Assembly: GCA_052389435.1 (NCBI GenBank)
Contig: JBQTIB010000126.1
Coordinates: 1-17,006 of the forward strand
Direction: 5' to 3'
From: JBQTKD01 sp052389435
GTDB lineage: Bacteria > Actinomycetota > Actinomycetes > Sporichthyales > Sporichthyaceae
Length of the DNA stretch: 17,006 nucleotides
Shown: piece by piece, positions 6,272 to 15,004 of the stretch
How positions within the stretch are numbered: the stretch's first letter is position 1
How the letters are laid out: the number at the start of each line of letters is the position of its first letter
Program-made: the position numbers and the translations under genes
Notes under the pieces: generated by a model
What the model was told of the DNA's origin: nothing
Databases searched by the model: none
What the model saw: only the letters and a program-made list of their open reading frames with translations

Positions 6272-7744
6272 TCAGACCACCAGGGGGCGGGCGCTCGGCG
6301 GGATCGGGGCGGGGAGGTTGGTGTCGCCGGTGAGGTAGCGGTCCACCGCGGCCGCGCACGCTCTCCCCTCGGCGATGGCCCACACGATCAGGGACTGGCC
6401 GCGGCCCGCGTCGCCGGCGACGAAGACGCCGTCCACGTTCGTCGCATAGGTCTCGTCGCGTGCCACGTTCCCCCGGGCGTCGTACTCGACGCCGAGGTCG
6501 GTGAGCAGCGCGCCCTTCTCCGGGCCGACGAAGCCCATCGCGAGCAGCACGAGGTCTGCGGGGATCTCCCGTTCGGTGCCGGGGACCTCCTCGAACTTGC
6601 CGTCGACGAATCGAACCTCGCACAGCACGAGCGCGCGGACCTTGCCGTCCTCGGTGCCGAGGAAGTGCTTGGTGGAGACCGAGTAGACCCGGTCCCCGCC
6701 CTCCTCGTGGGCGCTCGCGGTGCGCATGATCATGGGGTAGGTCGGCCACGGCTGAGCGGACGGACGCTGTTCCGGCGGCTGCGGCATGATCTCCAGGCTC
6801 GTCACGGAGAGCGCGCCCTGACGGTGCGAGGTGCCGATGCAGTCCGCGCCGGTGTCGCCGCCGCCGATGACGATGACGTGCTTGCCGGTGGCGACGACCT
6901 GGTTCTCGACGGTGTCGCCTTCGCAGACCTTGTTGCTCTGCGGCAGGAAGTCCATCGCCTGGTAGACGCCTTCGAGTTCGCGGCCGGGCACCGGCAGGTC
7001 GCGCCAGGCGGTGGCGCCCATGGCGAGCACGATCGCGTCGTAGCGCTTCTGCAGCTGAGCGGCCGTCAGATCCGGGCCGCCGACGTCGACGCCCGGACGG
7101 AACTTGGTGCCCTCCGCCTTCATCTGGCGCAGGCGACGGTCGAGGTAGCGCTTCTCCATCTTGAACTCGGGAATGCCGTAGCGCATGAGACCGCCGATGC
7201 GGTCGGCGCGCTCGTACACCGCGACGGTGTGCCCGACACGGGTGAGCTGCTGCGCGGCGGCAAGACCCGCCGGGCCGGAGCCGATGACCGCGATCGTCTT
7301 GCCCGAGAGGCGGTCCGGCGGCTGCGGGGTGACCCAGCCGGAGTCCCACGCCCGGTCGATGATCGAGACCTCGACGTTCTTGATCGTGACCGGTTCCTGG
7401 TTGATGCCGAGCACGCACGCGGGCTCGCACGGCGCAGGGCAGAGCCGCCCGGTGAACTCCGGGAAGTTGTTCGTCGCGTGCAGGCGCTCGATCGCCTCCT
7501 GCCAGTCCCCGCGGTAGACGAGGTCGTTCCACTCGGGGATCAGGTTGCCCAGCGGGCAGCCGGAGTGGCAGAACGGGATTCCGCAGTCCATGCACCGCGC
7601 GGCCTGGGTCTTGATGATCGGCAGCAGGGCGCGCCCGAGACCGTCCTCGGGGTAGACCTCGTTCCAGTCCTTGAGCCGTTCCTCGACGGGACGACGGGAG
7701 GCGACCTCGCGGCCGTTCTTCAGGAATCCACGGGGGTCGGCCAT
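6272..7744 (-). CDS. gltD: Glutamate synthase (NADPH) small subunit, 490 aa
   Basis: This subunit oxidises NADPH through FAD and passes electrons over iron-sulfur clusters to GltB. The N-terminal region has the cysteine motifs of two 4Fe-4S clusters: CMDCGIPFCHSGC (C51, C54, C59, C63) and CPAPCEPAC (C102, C106, C110). The FAD-binding motif is VIGSGPAGLAAA (153-164), and a NADPH-binding motif is IGGGDTGADCIG (293-304). A second FAD contact, VDGVFVAGDAGRGQSL, lies near the C-terminus. All are intact and the length is normal. The ATG (7744-7742) overlaps the gltB TGA by one base as TGATG, a sign of translational coupling in a gltB-gltD operon. A hairpin follows the stop. Confidence 0.97.
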   Translation of the reverse strand: MADPRGFLKNGREVASRRPVEERLKDWNEVYPEDGLGRALLPIIKTQAARCMDCGIPFCHSGCPLGNLIPEWNDLVYRGDWQEAIERLHATNNFPEFTGRLCPAPCEPACVLGINQEPVTIKNVEVSIIDRAWDSGWVTPQPPDRLSGKTIAVIGSGPAGLAAAQQLTRVGHTVAVYERADRIGGLMRYGIPEFKMEKRYLDRRLRQMKAEGTKFRPGVDVGGPDLTAAQLQKRYDAIVLAMGATAWRDLPVPGRELEGVYQAMDFLPQSNKVCEGDTVENQVVATGKHVIVIGGGDTGADCIGTSHRQGALSVTSLEIMPQPPEQRPSAQPWPTYPMIMRTASAHEEGGDRVYSVSTKHFLGTEDGKVRALVLCEVRFVDGKFEEVPGTEREIPADLVLLAMGFVGPEKGALLTDLGVEYDARGNVARDETYATNVDGVFVAGDAGRGQSLIVWAIAEGRACAAAVDRYLTGDTNLPAPIPPSARPLVV

Positions 7745-10700
7745 CAGCTTGCGCTCTCCATGACGCGACGCAGGGTCGCCTCGGTGTCCAGACCTTCGGC
7801 CTCGGCCGAGGCCTGTGCCGCCAGCACGCGCTTGTAGTCCTTGGGCATGACCTTGCCGAACCGTTCAACCGCCGCCGGCCAGTCGGCGAGCAGTGCCGCC
7901 GCGACACCGGACTCGGTTTCCTCGCCGTGCCGAGTGACGAACTTCAGCAGGAACTCGCGGTCGGAGTCGTCGAGCGGGTCGAGGTCGACCATTTCGGTGT
8001 TGACCTTGTCCGTGTCGAGGTCGAGCACGTAGGCGATGCCGCCGGACATGCCCGCTCCGACGTTGCGGCCGGTCGGGCCGAGCACGATGACCCGGCCACC
8101 GGTCATGTACTCGCAGGCGTGGTCCCCCACGCCCTCGACGATCGCGGTGACGCCGGAGTTGCGGACGCAGAAGCGCTCGCCCGCCTGACCGCGCAGGTAG
8201 ATCTCCCCGCCGGTCGCGCCGTAGGCGATCGTGTTGCCCGCGATCACGTGGTGTTCCGGGGTGAAGGTGGCCGCGCGGTCCGGCCGGACCACCAGGCGCC
8301 CACCGGACAGGCCCTTGCCGACGTAGTCGTTGGCGTCGCCCTCGAGGCGCAGCGTCACACCGGCCGGCACGAACGCGCCGAAGGACTGCCCGGCAGACCC
8401 GGTGAAGGTGATGTCGATCGTCCCGTCGGGCAGGCCCGCGCCGCGGTGACGCTTCGTCACTTCGTGGCCCAGCATGGTCCCGACGGTCCGGTTGACGTTG
8501 CGGATCGGCACGTTCGCACGCACCGGCGCGAGCGTGTCGATCGCCTCGCGGCAGATCGCGATGAGTTCGTTGTCCAACGCCTTGTCCAGGCCGTGGTCCT
8601 GCTCGCCGATGCAGTACCGAACGGCGCCTTCGGGCAGTTCCGGCATGTGCAGGATCGGCGAGAGGTCCAGGCCCGAGGCCTTCCAGTGCGAGACCGCGGC
8701 GGTGACGTCGATGACGTTGGCCTGGCCGACGGCCTCGTCGATGCTGCGGAAGCCGAGCGAGGCGAGCAGTTCGCGCACCTCTTCGGCGATGTACTCGAAG
8801 AAGGTGACGACGAAGTCGGCCTTGCCCGAGTACCGCGAGCGCAGCACCGGGTTCTGCGTCGCGACGCCGACGGGGCAGGTGTCGAGGTGGCAGACGCGCA
8901 TCATGATGCAGCCCGACACGACCAGTGGAGCGGTGGCGAACCCGAACTCCTCCGCGCCGAGCAGCGCGGCGATCACCACGTCCCGGCCGGTCTTGAGCTG
9001 GCCGTCGGTCTGCACGACGATCCGGTCCCGCAGCCCGTTGAGCAGCAGGGTCTGCTGGGTCTCGGCCAGGCCGAGCTCCCACGGGGCGCCGGCGTGCTTG
9101 AGCGAGGTCAGCGGCGAGGCGCCGGTGCCGCCGTCGTGGCCGGAGATCAGCACGACGTCGGCGTGCGCCTTGGACACCCCCGCCGCGACCGTGCCGACGC
9201 CGACCTCGGCGACCAGCTTCACGTGGATGCGGGCCGCTGGGTTGGCGTTCTTCAGGTCGTGGATGAGCTGGGCGAGGTCTTCGATCGAGTAGATGTCGTG
9301 GTGCGGCGGCGGGGAGATCAGGCCGACGCCGGGCGTGGAGTGGCGGGTCTTGGCCACCCACGGGTACACCTTCGCGCCGGGCAGCTGCCCGCCCTCGCCG
9401 GGCTTGGCGCCCTGCGCCATCTTGATCTGGATGTCGTCGGAGTTCGTCAGGTACTCCGCGGTGACGCCGAACCGGCCCGACGCGACCTGCTTGACCGCGC
9501 TGCGACGCTCCGGGTCGTAGAGCCGCTCGACGTCCTCGCCGCCCTCGCCGGTGTTGGAGCGGCCACCGAGACGGTTCATCGCGATCGCGAGCGTTTCGTG
9601 GGCCTCCTGCGAGATGGAGCCGTAGGACATCGCGCCGGTGTTGAACCGCTTGACGATCTCCGAGACCGGCTCGACCTCGTCGATGGGAACCGGCGGGCGC
9701 AGGCCCTCCTTGAGCTCGAAGAGCCCGCGCAGCGTCATCAGGCGCTTGGCCTGGGAGTCGATGCGCTCGGTGTACTGCTTGAAGATGTCGTAGCGCCGGT
9801 TGCGCGTGGAGTGCTGCAGGCGGAAGACCGTGTCCGGGTCGAACAGGTGCGGCTCGCCCTCGCGCCGCCACTGGTACTCCCCGCCGATCTGCAGCGTGCG
9901 GTGCGCCTGCGGGATGCCGCTGGGCGGGAACGCGACGCGGTGGCGCTGCGCGACCTCCTCGGCGATCACGTCGAGGCCGATGCCGCCGAGCTGGGAGGTG
10001 GTGCCGGTGAAGTAGGTGTCGACGAGCTCCTGCGAGAGGCCGATCGCCTCGAAGATCTGCGCGCCGTGGTAGGACGCGACGGTCGAGACGCCCATCTTCG
10101 ACATGACCTTCAGGACGCCCTTGCCGAGTGCCTTCACCAGGTTGGCGACGGCCTTCTCGGGCTCGACGTCGACGATCACGCCGCTGTTGGCGAGGTCCTC
10201 GACGGACTCCATCGCCAGGTACGGGTTGACGGCCGAGGCACCGAAGCCGACGAGCAGCGCGACGTGGTGGACCTCGCGCACGTCGCCGGCCTCGACGACC
10301 AGGCCGACCTGCGTGCGGGTCTTCTCCCGGATCAGGTGGTGGTGCACGGCGCCGGTGAGCAGCAGCGACGGGATCGGCGCGTGCTCGGAGTCGGAGTGCC
10401 GGTCGGAGAGCACGATGATGCGGGCACCGTCGGCGATCGCCGCGGTGACCTGCACGCAGATCTCCTCGAGGCGCGCGGCCAGGGCCTGCCCCCCGCCGTC
10501 GACCTCGTAGAGGCCGCTGATGTTGACGGCCTTCAGGCCCGGCTTGTCGCCGTCGGCGTTGATGTGCAGGAGCTTGCCGAGCTGGTCGTTGTCGATGACC
10601 GGGAAGCCCAGGCCCACCTGACGGCAGTGCGCCGGGCCGGTGGTCAGCAGGTTCGACTCGGGGCCGATGGAGGTGCCGAGCGAGGTGACGAGCTCCTCGC

Positions 10701-12303
10701 GGATGGCGTCCAGCGGCGGGTTGGTGACCTGGGCGAAGAGCTGGGTGAAGTAGTCGAAGAGCAGGCGCGGACGGCCCGACAGCACGGCGATCGGGGTGTC
10801 GGTGCCCATCGACCCGAGCGGTTCGCCGCCGGTGCGGCACATCGGAGCCAGGATGATGCGCAGCTCCTCCTCGGTGTAGCCGAAGGTCTGCTGACGCCGC
10901 GTCACGGAGCTGTGCGTGTGCACGATGTGCTCCCGCTCGGGCAGCTGTTCGAGGCTGATGAGCCCGGCGTGCAGCCATTCGTCGTAGGGCTGCTCGGCGG
11001 CGAGGCCGGACTTGATCTCCTCGTCCTCGACGATGCGGTGCTCCTCCATGTCGACGAGGAACATGCGGCCCGGCTGCAGGCGGCCCTTGCGCACGATGGA
11101 GGCCGGGTCGAGGTCGAGCACGCCGACCTCGGAGGCCATGACGACGAAGCCGTCGTCGGTGACCCAGTACCGGGAGGGACGCAGGCCGTTGCGGTCCAGC
11201 ACCGCGCCGACGAGCTTGCCGTCGGTGAAGGTGATCGACGCCGGGCCGTCCCACGGCTCCATGAGCGTCGAGTGGTACCTGTAGAACGCGCGACGCGCCG
11301 GGTCCATCGTGGGGTTGTTCTCCCACGCCTCCGGAATCATCATCAGCACCGCGTGCGGGAGCGAGCGGCCGCCGAGGTGCAGCAGCTCCAGGACCTCGTC
11401 GAAGCTCGCGGAGTCCGACGCTCCCGGGGTGCAGATCGGGAACAGGCGCTCGAGGTCGCCCGGGATGAGCTCGGACTCGAGCTGGGACTCCCGGGCCCGC
11501 ATCCAGTTGCGGTTGCCCATGACGGTGTTGATCTCGCCGTTGTGGGCGACGTACCGGAACGGGTGCGCCAGCGGCCACGACGGGAAGGTGTTCGTGGAGA
11601 ACCGGGAGTGCACCAGCGCGACGGCCGAGGCGTACCGGCGGTCGGACAGGTCCGGATAGAACGGCTCGAGCTGCCCCGTGGTGAGCATGCCCTTGTAGAC
11701 GATCGTCCGCGAGGACATCGAGGAGAAGTAGATCTCGACCTCGCGTTCGGCGCGCTTGCGCAGCACGAACGCCTGGCGCTCCAGCGCCAAGTCGTCGGCG
11801 CCGGAGACGTAGCCGGCGGCCTTGGCCGAGCCGTCGGCGGCTACGAACAGCTGGCGCACGAACGGGACGGTCGCGCCGGAGGCCTCGCCGAGCAGCGACG
11901 GCGTCGTGGGGACGTCGCGCCAGCCGAGAACGGTCAGTCCTTCGTCGACGGCGATGGCCTCGATGCGCGCCTGGGCGTCGGCGCGGGCCGCGTCCTCCAT
12001 CGGCAGGAACGCCGGACCGACGGCGTAGGAGCCGGCGGCCGGCAGCTCGAAGTCGACGACGGCGCGCAGGAACGCGTCCGGCACCTGGGTCAGGATGCCC
12101 GCTCCGTCGCCGGAGTCCGGGTCGCTGCCCGCGGCGCCGCGGTGCTCGAGGTTGCGCAGGGCGATGAGGGCCTTGTTGACGATGTCGTAGGAGGCGACAC
12201 CGGTCATGGTGGCGACGAACGCGACGCCGCAGGCGTCGTGCTCGTTGCGCGGGTTGTAGAGGCCCTGGGCTGGCCATCCCCCCAGCGAGGTGGCATCGGG
12301 CAT
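7744..12303 (-). CDS. gltB: Glutamate synthase (NADPH) large subunit, 1519 aa
   Basis: GltB makes two glutamates from glutamine and 2-oxoglutarate with electrons from GltD. The class II glutamine amidotransferase domain occupies roughly residues 25-430. Its nucleophile is Cys25 in NEHDACGVAF, so a 24-residue propeptide should be removed. The central domain follows, then the FMN-binding barrel containing GEGGEDVERLYDP, the AQGAKPGEGGQLPG segment and SGHDGGTGASP. The 3Fe-4S cysteines are Cys1132, Cys1138 and Cys1143 (CIMMRVCHLDTC). The C-terminal glycine-rich beta-helix (about 1265-1450) has repeated G-x-x-G-x-x-G segments. No key residue is missing. I chose the ATG at 12303 because GGGAG lies 5 nt upstream and the propeptide then has a normal length; open frame continues 47 codons further upstream without similarity. 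It is followed directly by gltD. Confidence 0.97.
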   Translation of the reverse strand: MPDATSLGGWPAQGLYNPRNEHDACGVAFVATMTGVASYDIVNKALIALRNLEHRGAAGSDPDSGDGAGILTQVPDAFLRAVVDFELPAAGSYAVGPAFLPMEDAARADAQARIEAIAVDEGLTVLGWRDVPTTPSLLGEASGATVPFVRQLFVAADGSAKAAGYVSGADDLALERQAFVLRKRAEREVEIYFSSMSSRTIVYKGMLTTGQLEPFYPDLSDRRYASAVALVHSRFSTNTFPSWPLAHPFRYVAHNGEINTVMGNRNWMRARESQLESELIPGDLERLFPICTPGASDSASFDEVLELLHLGGRSLPHAVLMMIPEAWENNPTMDPARRAFYRYHSTLMEPWDGPASITFTDGKLVGAVLDRNGLRPSRYWVTDDGFVVMASEVGVLDLDPASIVRKGRLQPGRMFLVDMEEHRIVEDEEIKSGLAAEQPYDEWLHAGLISLEQLPEREHIVHTHSSVTRRQQTFGYTEEELRIILAPMCRTGGEPLGSMGTDTPIAVLSGRPRLLFDYFTQLFAQVTNPPLDAIREELVTSLGTSIGPESNLLTTGPAHCRQVGLGFPVIDNDQLGKLLHINADGDKPGLKAVNISGLYEVDGGGQALAARLEEICVQVTAAIADGARIIVLSDRHSDSEHAPIPSLLLTGAVHHHLIREKTRTQVGLVVEAGDVREVHHVALLVGFGASAVNPYLAMESVEDLANSGVIVDVEPEKAVANLVKALGKGVLKVMSKMGVSTVASYHGAQIFEAIGLSQELVDTYFTGTTSQLGGIGLDVIAEEVAQRHRVAFPPSGIPQAHRTLQIGGEYQWRREGEPHLFDPDTVFRLQHSTRNRRYDIFKQYTERIDSQAKRLMTLRGLFELKEGLRPPVPIDEVEPVSEIVKRFNTGAMSYGSISQEAHETLAIAMNRLGGRSNTGEGGEDVERLYDPERRSAVKQVASGRFGVTAEYLTNSDDIQIKMAQGAKPGEGGQLPGAKVYPWVAKTRHSTPGVGLISPPPHHDIYSIEDLAQLIHDLKNANPAARIHVKLVAEVGVGTVAAGVSKAHADVVLISGHDGGTGASPLTSLKHAGAPWELGLAETQQTLLLNGLRDRIVVQTDGQLKTGRDVVIAALLGAEEFGFATAPLVVSGCIMMRVCHLDTCPVGVATQNPVLRSRYSGKADFVVTFFEYIAEEVRELLASLGFRSIDEAVGQANVIDVTAAVSHWKASGLDLSPILHMPELPEGAVRYCIGEQDHGLDKALDNELIAICREAIDTLAPVRANVPIRNVNRTVGTMLGHEVTKRHRGAGLPDGTIDITFTGSAGQSFGAFVPAGVTLRLEGDANDYVGKGLSGGRLVVRPDRAATFTPEHHVIAGNTIAYGATGGEIYLRGQAGERFCVRNSGVTAIVEGVGDHACEYMTGGRVIVLGPTGRNVGAGMSGGIAYVLDLDTDKVNTEMVDLDPLDDSDREFLLKFVTRHGEETESGVAAALLADWPAAVERFGKVMPKDYKRVLAAQASAEAEGLDTEATLRRVMESAS

Positions 12304-12468
12304 GGTGACTCCCGTCGACTGGGTGCGAGTGCTGTGCGCGGACGTACAGCGGGACGGCGACGAGACACTCGTCGATAGGCGCATCTGGGCGCTCGCCGGG
12401 CGAGGCGGTAGCCGGACGCCGGAGATTGCGCAGCGGGACGACACTGGCCCAGGGGCGGTACGGGGATT
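12304..12468 (-). promoter_or_regulatory. gltB upstream region (165 bp) with probable promoter and leader
   Basis: The region between lgt and gltB contains the gltB ribosome site GGGAG (5 nt before the ATG) and two inverted repeats: a 17-bp perfect palindrome and GCTGT-N10-ACAGC at 12331-12350. I found no clear -10 box and no GlnR- or AmtR-like site that I would defend. Whether gltB has its own promoter or is read from lgt is not settled by sequence. Confidence 0.4.
12358..12374. repeat. Perfect 17-bp palindrome upstream of gltB, candidate operator or leader hairpin
   Basis: CGACGAG-ACA-CTCGTCG has 7-bp arms and a 3-nt centre, without mismatch. It lies 55-71 nt before the gltB ATG. The position suits either a repressor/activator operator for gltBD or a hairpin in the 5' leader. 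The next inverted repeat is 8 nt closer to the gene. Confidence 0.5.
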
Positions 12469-13326
12469 CTACCGCACGGCGGAGACCGTCCCCGGTGCGT
12501 TTCCCTCCCGGTAAACAGAGGGCTCACGGGAGGAAAAGCGGCGGCGCGAGTACACGATGTACGCAACAGCTCCGGCGAAGAGCACGAGGGACGTGAAGAT
12601 GTTCAACCGGAGGCCGAAGAACTCCTCGGCCGTGTCGACGCGCAGGGCCTCGATCCACAGCCGACCCACGCAGTAGGTCGCGACGTAGAGCCAGAAGGCC
12701 TGGCCGTGCCCGAGCTCGAAGCGCCGGTCGGCCCAGATCACCAGCAGCGCGACGCCCACGCACCAGAGCGACTCGTACAGGAACGTCGGATGGTAGGTCC
12801 CGATCTCGGGGGTCGCGGCGGGCCGATGGGCCGCGTCGATCTCCAGGGCCCACGGCAGGTCGGTCGGCTTGCCGTAGAGCTCCTGGTTGAACCAGTTTCC
12901 CCAGCGCCCGAGCGCCTGCGCGAGCGCGATCCCGGGGGCCACCGCGTCGGCGACGACGGGGCAGAGGATGCCCAGACGTCGCGCTCCGATGTAGGCGCCC
13001 AGGCCGCCGAAGGCGATCGCCCCCCAGATGCCCAGGCCCCCCTTCCAGATCATGAGGGCCTCGACGGGGTCCCCGCCGCTGCCGAAGTACGGCTCCGGGG
13101 TGGTGAGCACGTGGTAGATCCGACCGCCGACGATGCCGAACGGCACCGCCCAGAAGGCGATGTCGGGGATCATGCCCGCAGCGCCGCCGCGGGCTCGCAG
13201 CCGCCTGTCCCCCACGACGATCGCAACGACGATGCCCGCGACGATCGCCAGCGCGTAGCCGCGCAGGGGGAAATCGCCGATGTGCCACACGCCCTGCGAG
13301 GGGCTGGGAATCGAGGCGAGAAGCAT
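12469..13326 (-). CDS. lgt: Prolipoprotein diacylglyceryl transferase, 285 aa
   Basis: Lgt moves a diacylglyceryl group from phosphatidylglycerol to the lipobox cysteine of prelipoproteins at the cytoplasmic membrane. The family signature GRWGNWFNQELYG spans residues 140-152 with the catalytic-region Arg141 and Asn144. Also present are WKGGLGIWGA (94-103), HPTFLYESLW (179-188) and GRLWIEALRVD (221-231). The protein has about seven hydrophobic segments, starting with residues 22-39 and ending with 247-259, and a short basic tail (RRRFSSRE). The length is at the short end for actinobacteria, which often carry long C-terminal extensions. The start is the ATG at 13326. The upstream MFS gene ends 12 nt before it on the same strand, so cotranscription is possible; a TAGGCT hexamer across that stop may be a separate promoter. 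Confidence 0.95.
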   Translation of the reverse strand: MLLASIPSPSQGVWHIGDFPLRGYALAIVAGIVVAIVVGDRRLRARGGAAGMIPDIAFWAVPFGIVGGRIYHVLTTPEPYFGSGGDPVEALMIWKGGLGIWGAIAFGGLGAYIGARRLGILCPVVADAVAPGIALAQALGRWGNWFNQELYGKPTDLPWALEIDAAHRPAATPEIGTYHPTFLYESLWCVGVALLVIWADRRFELGHGQAFWLYVATYCVGRLWIEALRVDTAEEFFGLRLNIFTSLVLFAGAVAYIVYSRRRFSSREPSVYREGNAPGTVSAVR

Positions 13327-13335
13327 AGGCCGATC

Positions 13336-13341
13336 AGCCTA
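13336..13341 (-). promoter_or_regulatory. Weak candidate -10 box (TAGGCT) before lgt
   Basis: TAGGCT on the minus strand lies 9 nt before the lgt ATG and overlaps the TAG stop of the MFS gene. It fits TANNNT but departs from the TAGGGT seen before other genes and has no visible -35 box. A 2-3 nt leader would result. The evidence is thin. Confidence 0.3.
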
Positions 13342-14895
13342 GTCGGCCGCGCCCACGGGTTCGGGTACCCGGCCGGTCGTCGGGGTCGACGGCACGGGGG
13401 TTTCGGCCGGGACGGGCACTGCCGAAGTGCGCCGTCCGCGGCGGTCGACGGGGACCGCGGCGTGCCGTCCGCGGCGGCGCACGGGGCGCGGGGCGCGGCG
13501 TTGCAGCACGGCGGTGCCGGCGGCGCACGCCGCCGCGGCGATCGCCAGGGCGATGCAGGTCTCCGCCCATCCGGTCATGAAGATCTCCGCGGGCGATCGC
13601 CCGGGCTCGAGGTTGGCGGTCAGCACCGCTCCGGAGATGGCGATGCCGAGCGCGGCCCCGAGTTCGCGGGTGATGTCGCTGACGGCCGAGGCCAATCCCT
13701 GTTCCTCCGGCGGCAGGGCGGCGACGACGCACTCCGTGGCCGGGGCCTGCATCAGGCCGATGCCGGCCCCGAAGAGGATCGCGAGCACGATGTAGGCACC
13801 CATGCCGTCGTCGACGGCGAGTCGGGCGAACAGCAGGTCGGTCGCCGCGATGACCAGGAGACCGGCGACGACCATCGGTCCGGGTCCGACCCGGCGGGCC
13901 ACGCGCACCGAGACGAACGTGAGCGGGACGAGCAGTGGGGTGTAGGCCATCAGGGTGATGCCGATCTGAAGGGCGCTCAGGCCCTGCACGATCGACAGGT
14001 ACTGGATGGTGACGAAGGCGGTGGAGTAGCAGGCGAAAAACAGTGCGGTGGTTCCGACCATCCCGATGCCGACGGTCACGTCGGCGAGTTTGCGCACGTC
14101 GAGCAACGGCCGATGCGCGAACCACTGCCGCCGCACGAACGCCGCCGTGCAGGCCAGGCCGAACAGCAGGACGGGTGCCGCCTGGGGGTCGAGCAGGCCG
14201 TGCGTGCCGGCGGAGATGATGCCGTACGCCGTGGCGCCGATGCCCAGCACGACCTGGATCGAACCGATCGGGTCCAGCACGACCTTGGGGTTGCGCTCGG
14301 CTTCGGGCACCGTGAACACGACCGCGGGAATCAGTGCGGCGGCCAGCCCGGCCGAGCCCCAACAGATCGAGCGCCACGACCAGAACTCGATCAGCAGACC
14401 GGCGCCGAGCATGCCGACGAACGCCCCGACGATCGCGGCGATCGACCAGATGGCAACCGCCTTGGAGCGCTGCTCGCCGGAGAAGGCCGTCGTCAGACTC
14501 GACAGCGTCGCGGGGAAGACCAGGGCCGCTCCGAACGCGCACGCGATGCGCCAGGCGATCGCCGACTCGGGCGAACCCGCCAGGGCCAGGCCCACGTTCG
14601 TACCCGCCATCAGGACCAGTCCGACGACGAGCAGCAGGCGCCGCCCGTACCGGTCCCCCAGTGCCCCGCCGGGCAGGAGCAGCGCCGCGAGGACCACGGG
14701 GTAGCTGTCGACGATCCACTGCAGGTCGGACTGCGAGGCCTGCAGATCGGCGGAGATCTGCGGCAGGGCGATGCTCAGTACCAACTGCTGGGACACCACG
14801 AGCCCTACGGCGATCGCGATGACCGTCAGGGCGGAGCGTCCGTAGCGCACGAGCGGATAGTGGCATGCGGGGGTTGCGTCCGATATGGGCCACAT
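13339..14895 (-). CDS. MFS drug-efflux-type transporter (DHA2-like), 518 aa
   Basis: This is an integral membrane protein of the major facilitator superfamily, with about 14 hydrophobic segments, probably a proton-driven exporter. The loop 2-3 motif A is GALGDRYGRR (77-86). A Gly-rich segment resembling motif C is at IVGAFVGMLGAGLL. The substrate cannot be predicted. The C-terminal 50-odd residues are a basic then Pro/Thr-rich cytoplasmic tail (RRAPRPVRRRGRH...TPTTGRVPEP), which is unusual but not diagnostic. The start is uncertain. The ATG at 14895 has GGAAA about 7 nt upstream, while a GTG at 14850 would begin at VRYGRSALTV, just before the first membrane segment. Open frame continues to 15045 but would run into the promoter and start of the divergent glutaminase gene. 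It is followed closely by lgt. Confidence 0.85.
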   Translation of the reverse strand: MWPISDATPACHYPLVRYGRSALTVIAIAVGLVVSQQLVLSIALPQISADLQASQSDLQWIVDSYPVVLAALLLPGGALGDRYGRRLLLVVGLVLMAGTNVGLALAGSPESAIAWRIACAFGAALVFPATLSSLTTAFSGEQRSKAVAIWSIAAIVGAFVGMLGAGLLIEFWSWRSICWGSAGLAAALIPAVVFTVPEAERNPKVVLDPIGSIQVVLGIGATAYGIISAGTHGLLDPQAAPVLLFGLACTAAFVRRQWFAHRPLLDVRKLADVTVGIGMVGTTALFFACYSTAFVTIQYLSIVQGLSALQIGITLMAYTPLLVPLTFVSVRVARRVGPGPMVVAGLLVIAATDLLFARLAVDDGMGAYIVLAILFGAGIGLMQAPATECVVAALPPEEQGLASAVSDITRELGAALGIAISGAVLTANLEPGRSPAEIFMTGWAETCIALAIAAAACAAGTAVLQRRAPRPVRRRGRHAAVPVDRRGRRTSAVPVPAETPVPSTPTTGRVPEPVGAAD

Positions 14896-14905
14896 GGCCG
14901 TTTCC

Positions 14906-14917
14906 GAAAGAACTTTC
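14906..14917. promoter_or_regulatory. Inverted repeat GAAAG-AA-CTTTC upstream of the MFS gene, candidate operator
   Basis: A perfect 5-bp inverted repeat with a 2-nt centre sits 11-22 nt before the MFS ATG, inside the 109-bp region shared with the divergent glutaminase gene. It is AT-rich compared with its surroundings. Its position would let a repressor block the MFS gene. No regulator gene lies next to it in the window. Confidence 0.35.
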
Positions 14918-14991
14918 CGTGCGAATCCGCAACCGGTGGAACATCGCCTCGCGCCTCCGCACCGTGTAACAAATCCGTAGTGAGGTCCTTG

Positions 14992-14997
14992 TAGGGT
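14992..14997 (+). promoter_or_regulatory. Candidate -10 box (TAGGGT), leaderless start of the glutaminase gene
   Basis: TAGGGT is 7 nt (CCGCCGC) before the ATG at 15005, with no ribosome site in between. It is the plus-strand counterpart of the boxes before pyk and the CNB-like gene. No -35 box was recognised. Confidence 0.55.
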
Positions 14998-15004
14998 CCG
15001 CCGC

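Noticed and set aside
7927..12378. Very long open frame (over 1400 codons) on the plus strand antisense to gltB
   Set aside because: It mirrors gltB; antisense frames stay open in high-GC DNA. The residue composition (Arg, Asp, Val, His, Glu, Gly) is low-complexity and resembles no family, while gltB is fully conserved.
12304..12444. 47-codon N-terminal extension of GltB
   Set aside because: It would put the catalytic Cys at residue 72. The ATG at 12303 has a good ribosome site and a normal 24-residue propeptide.
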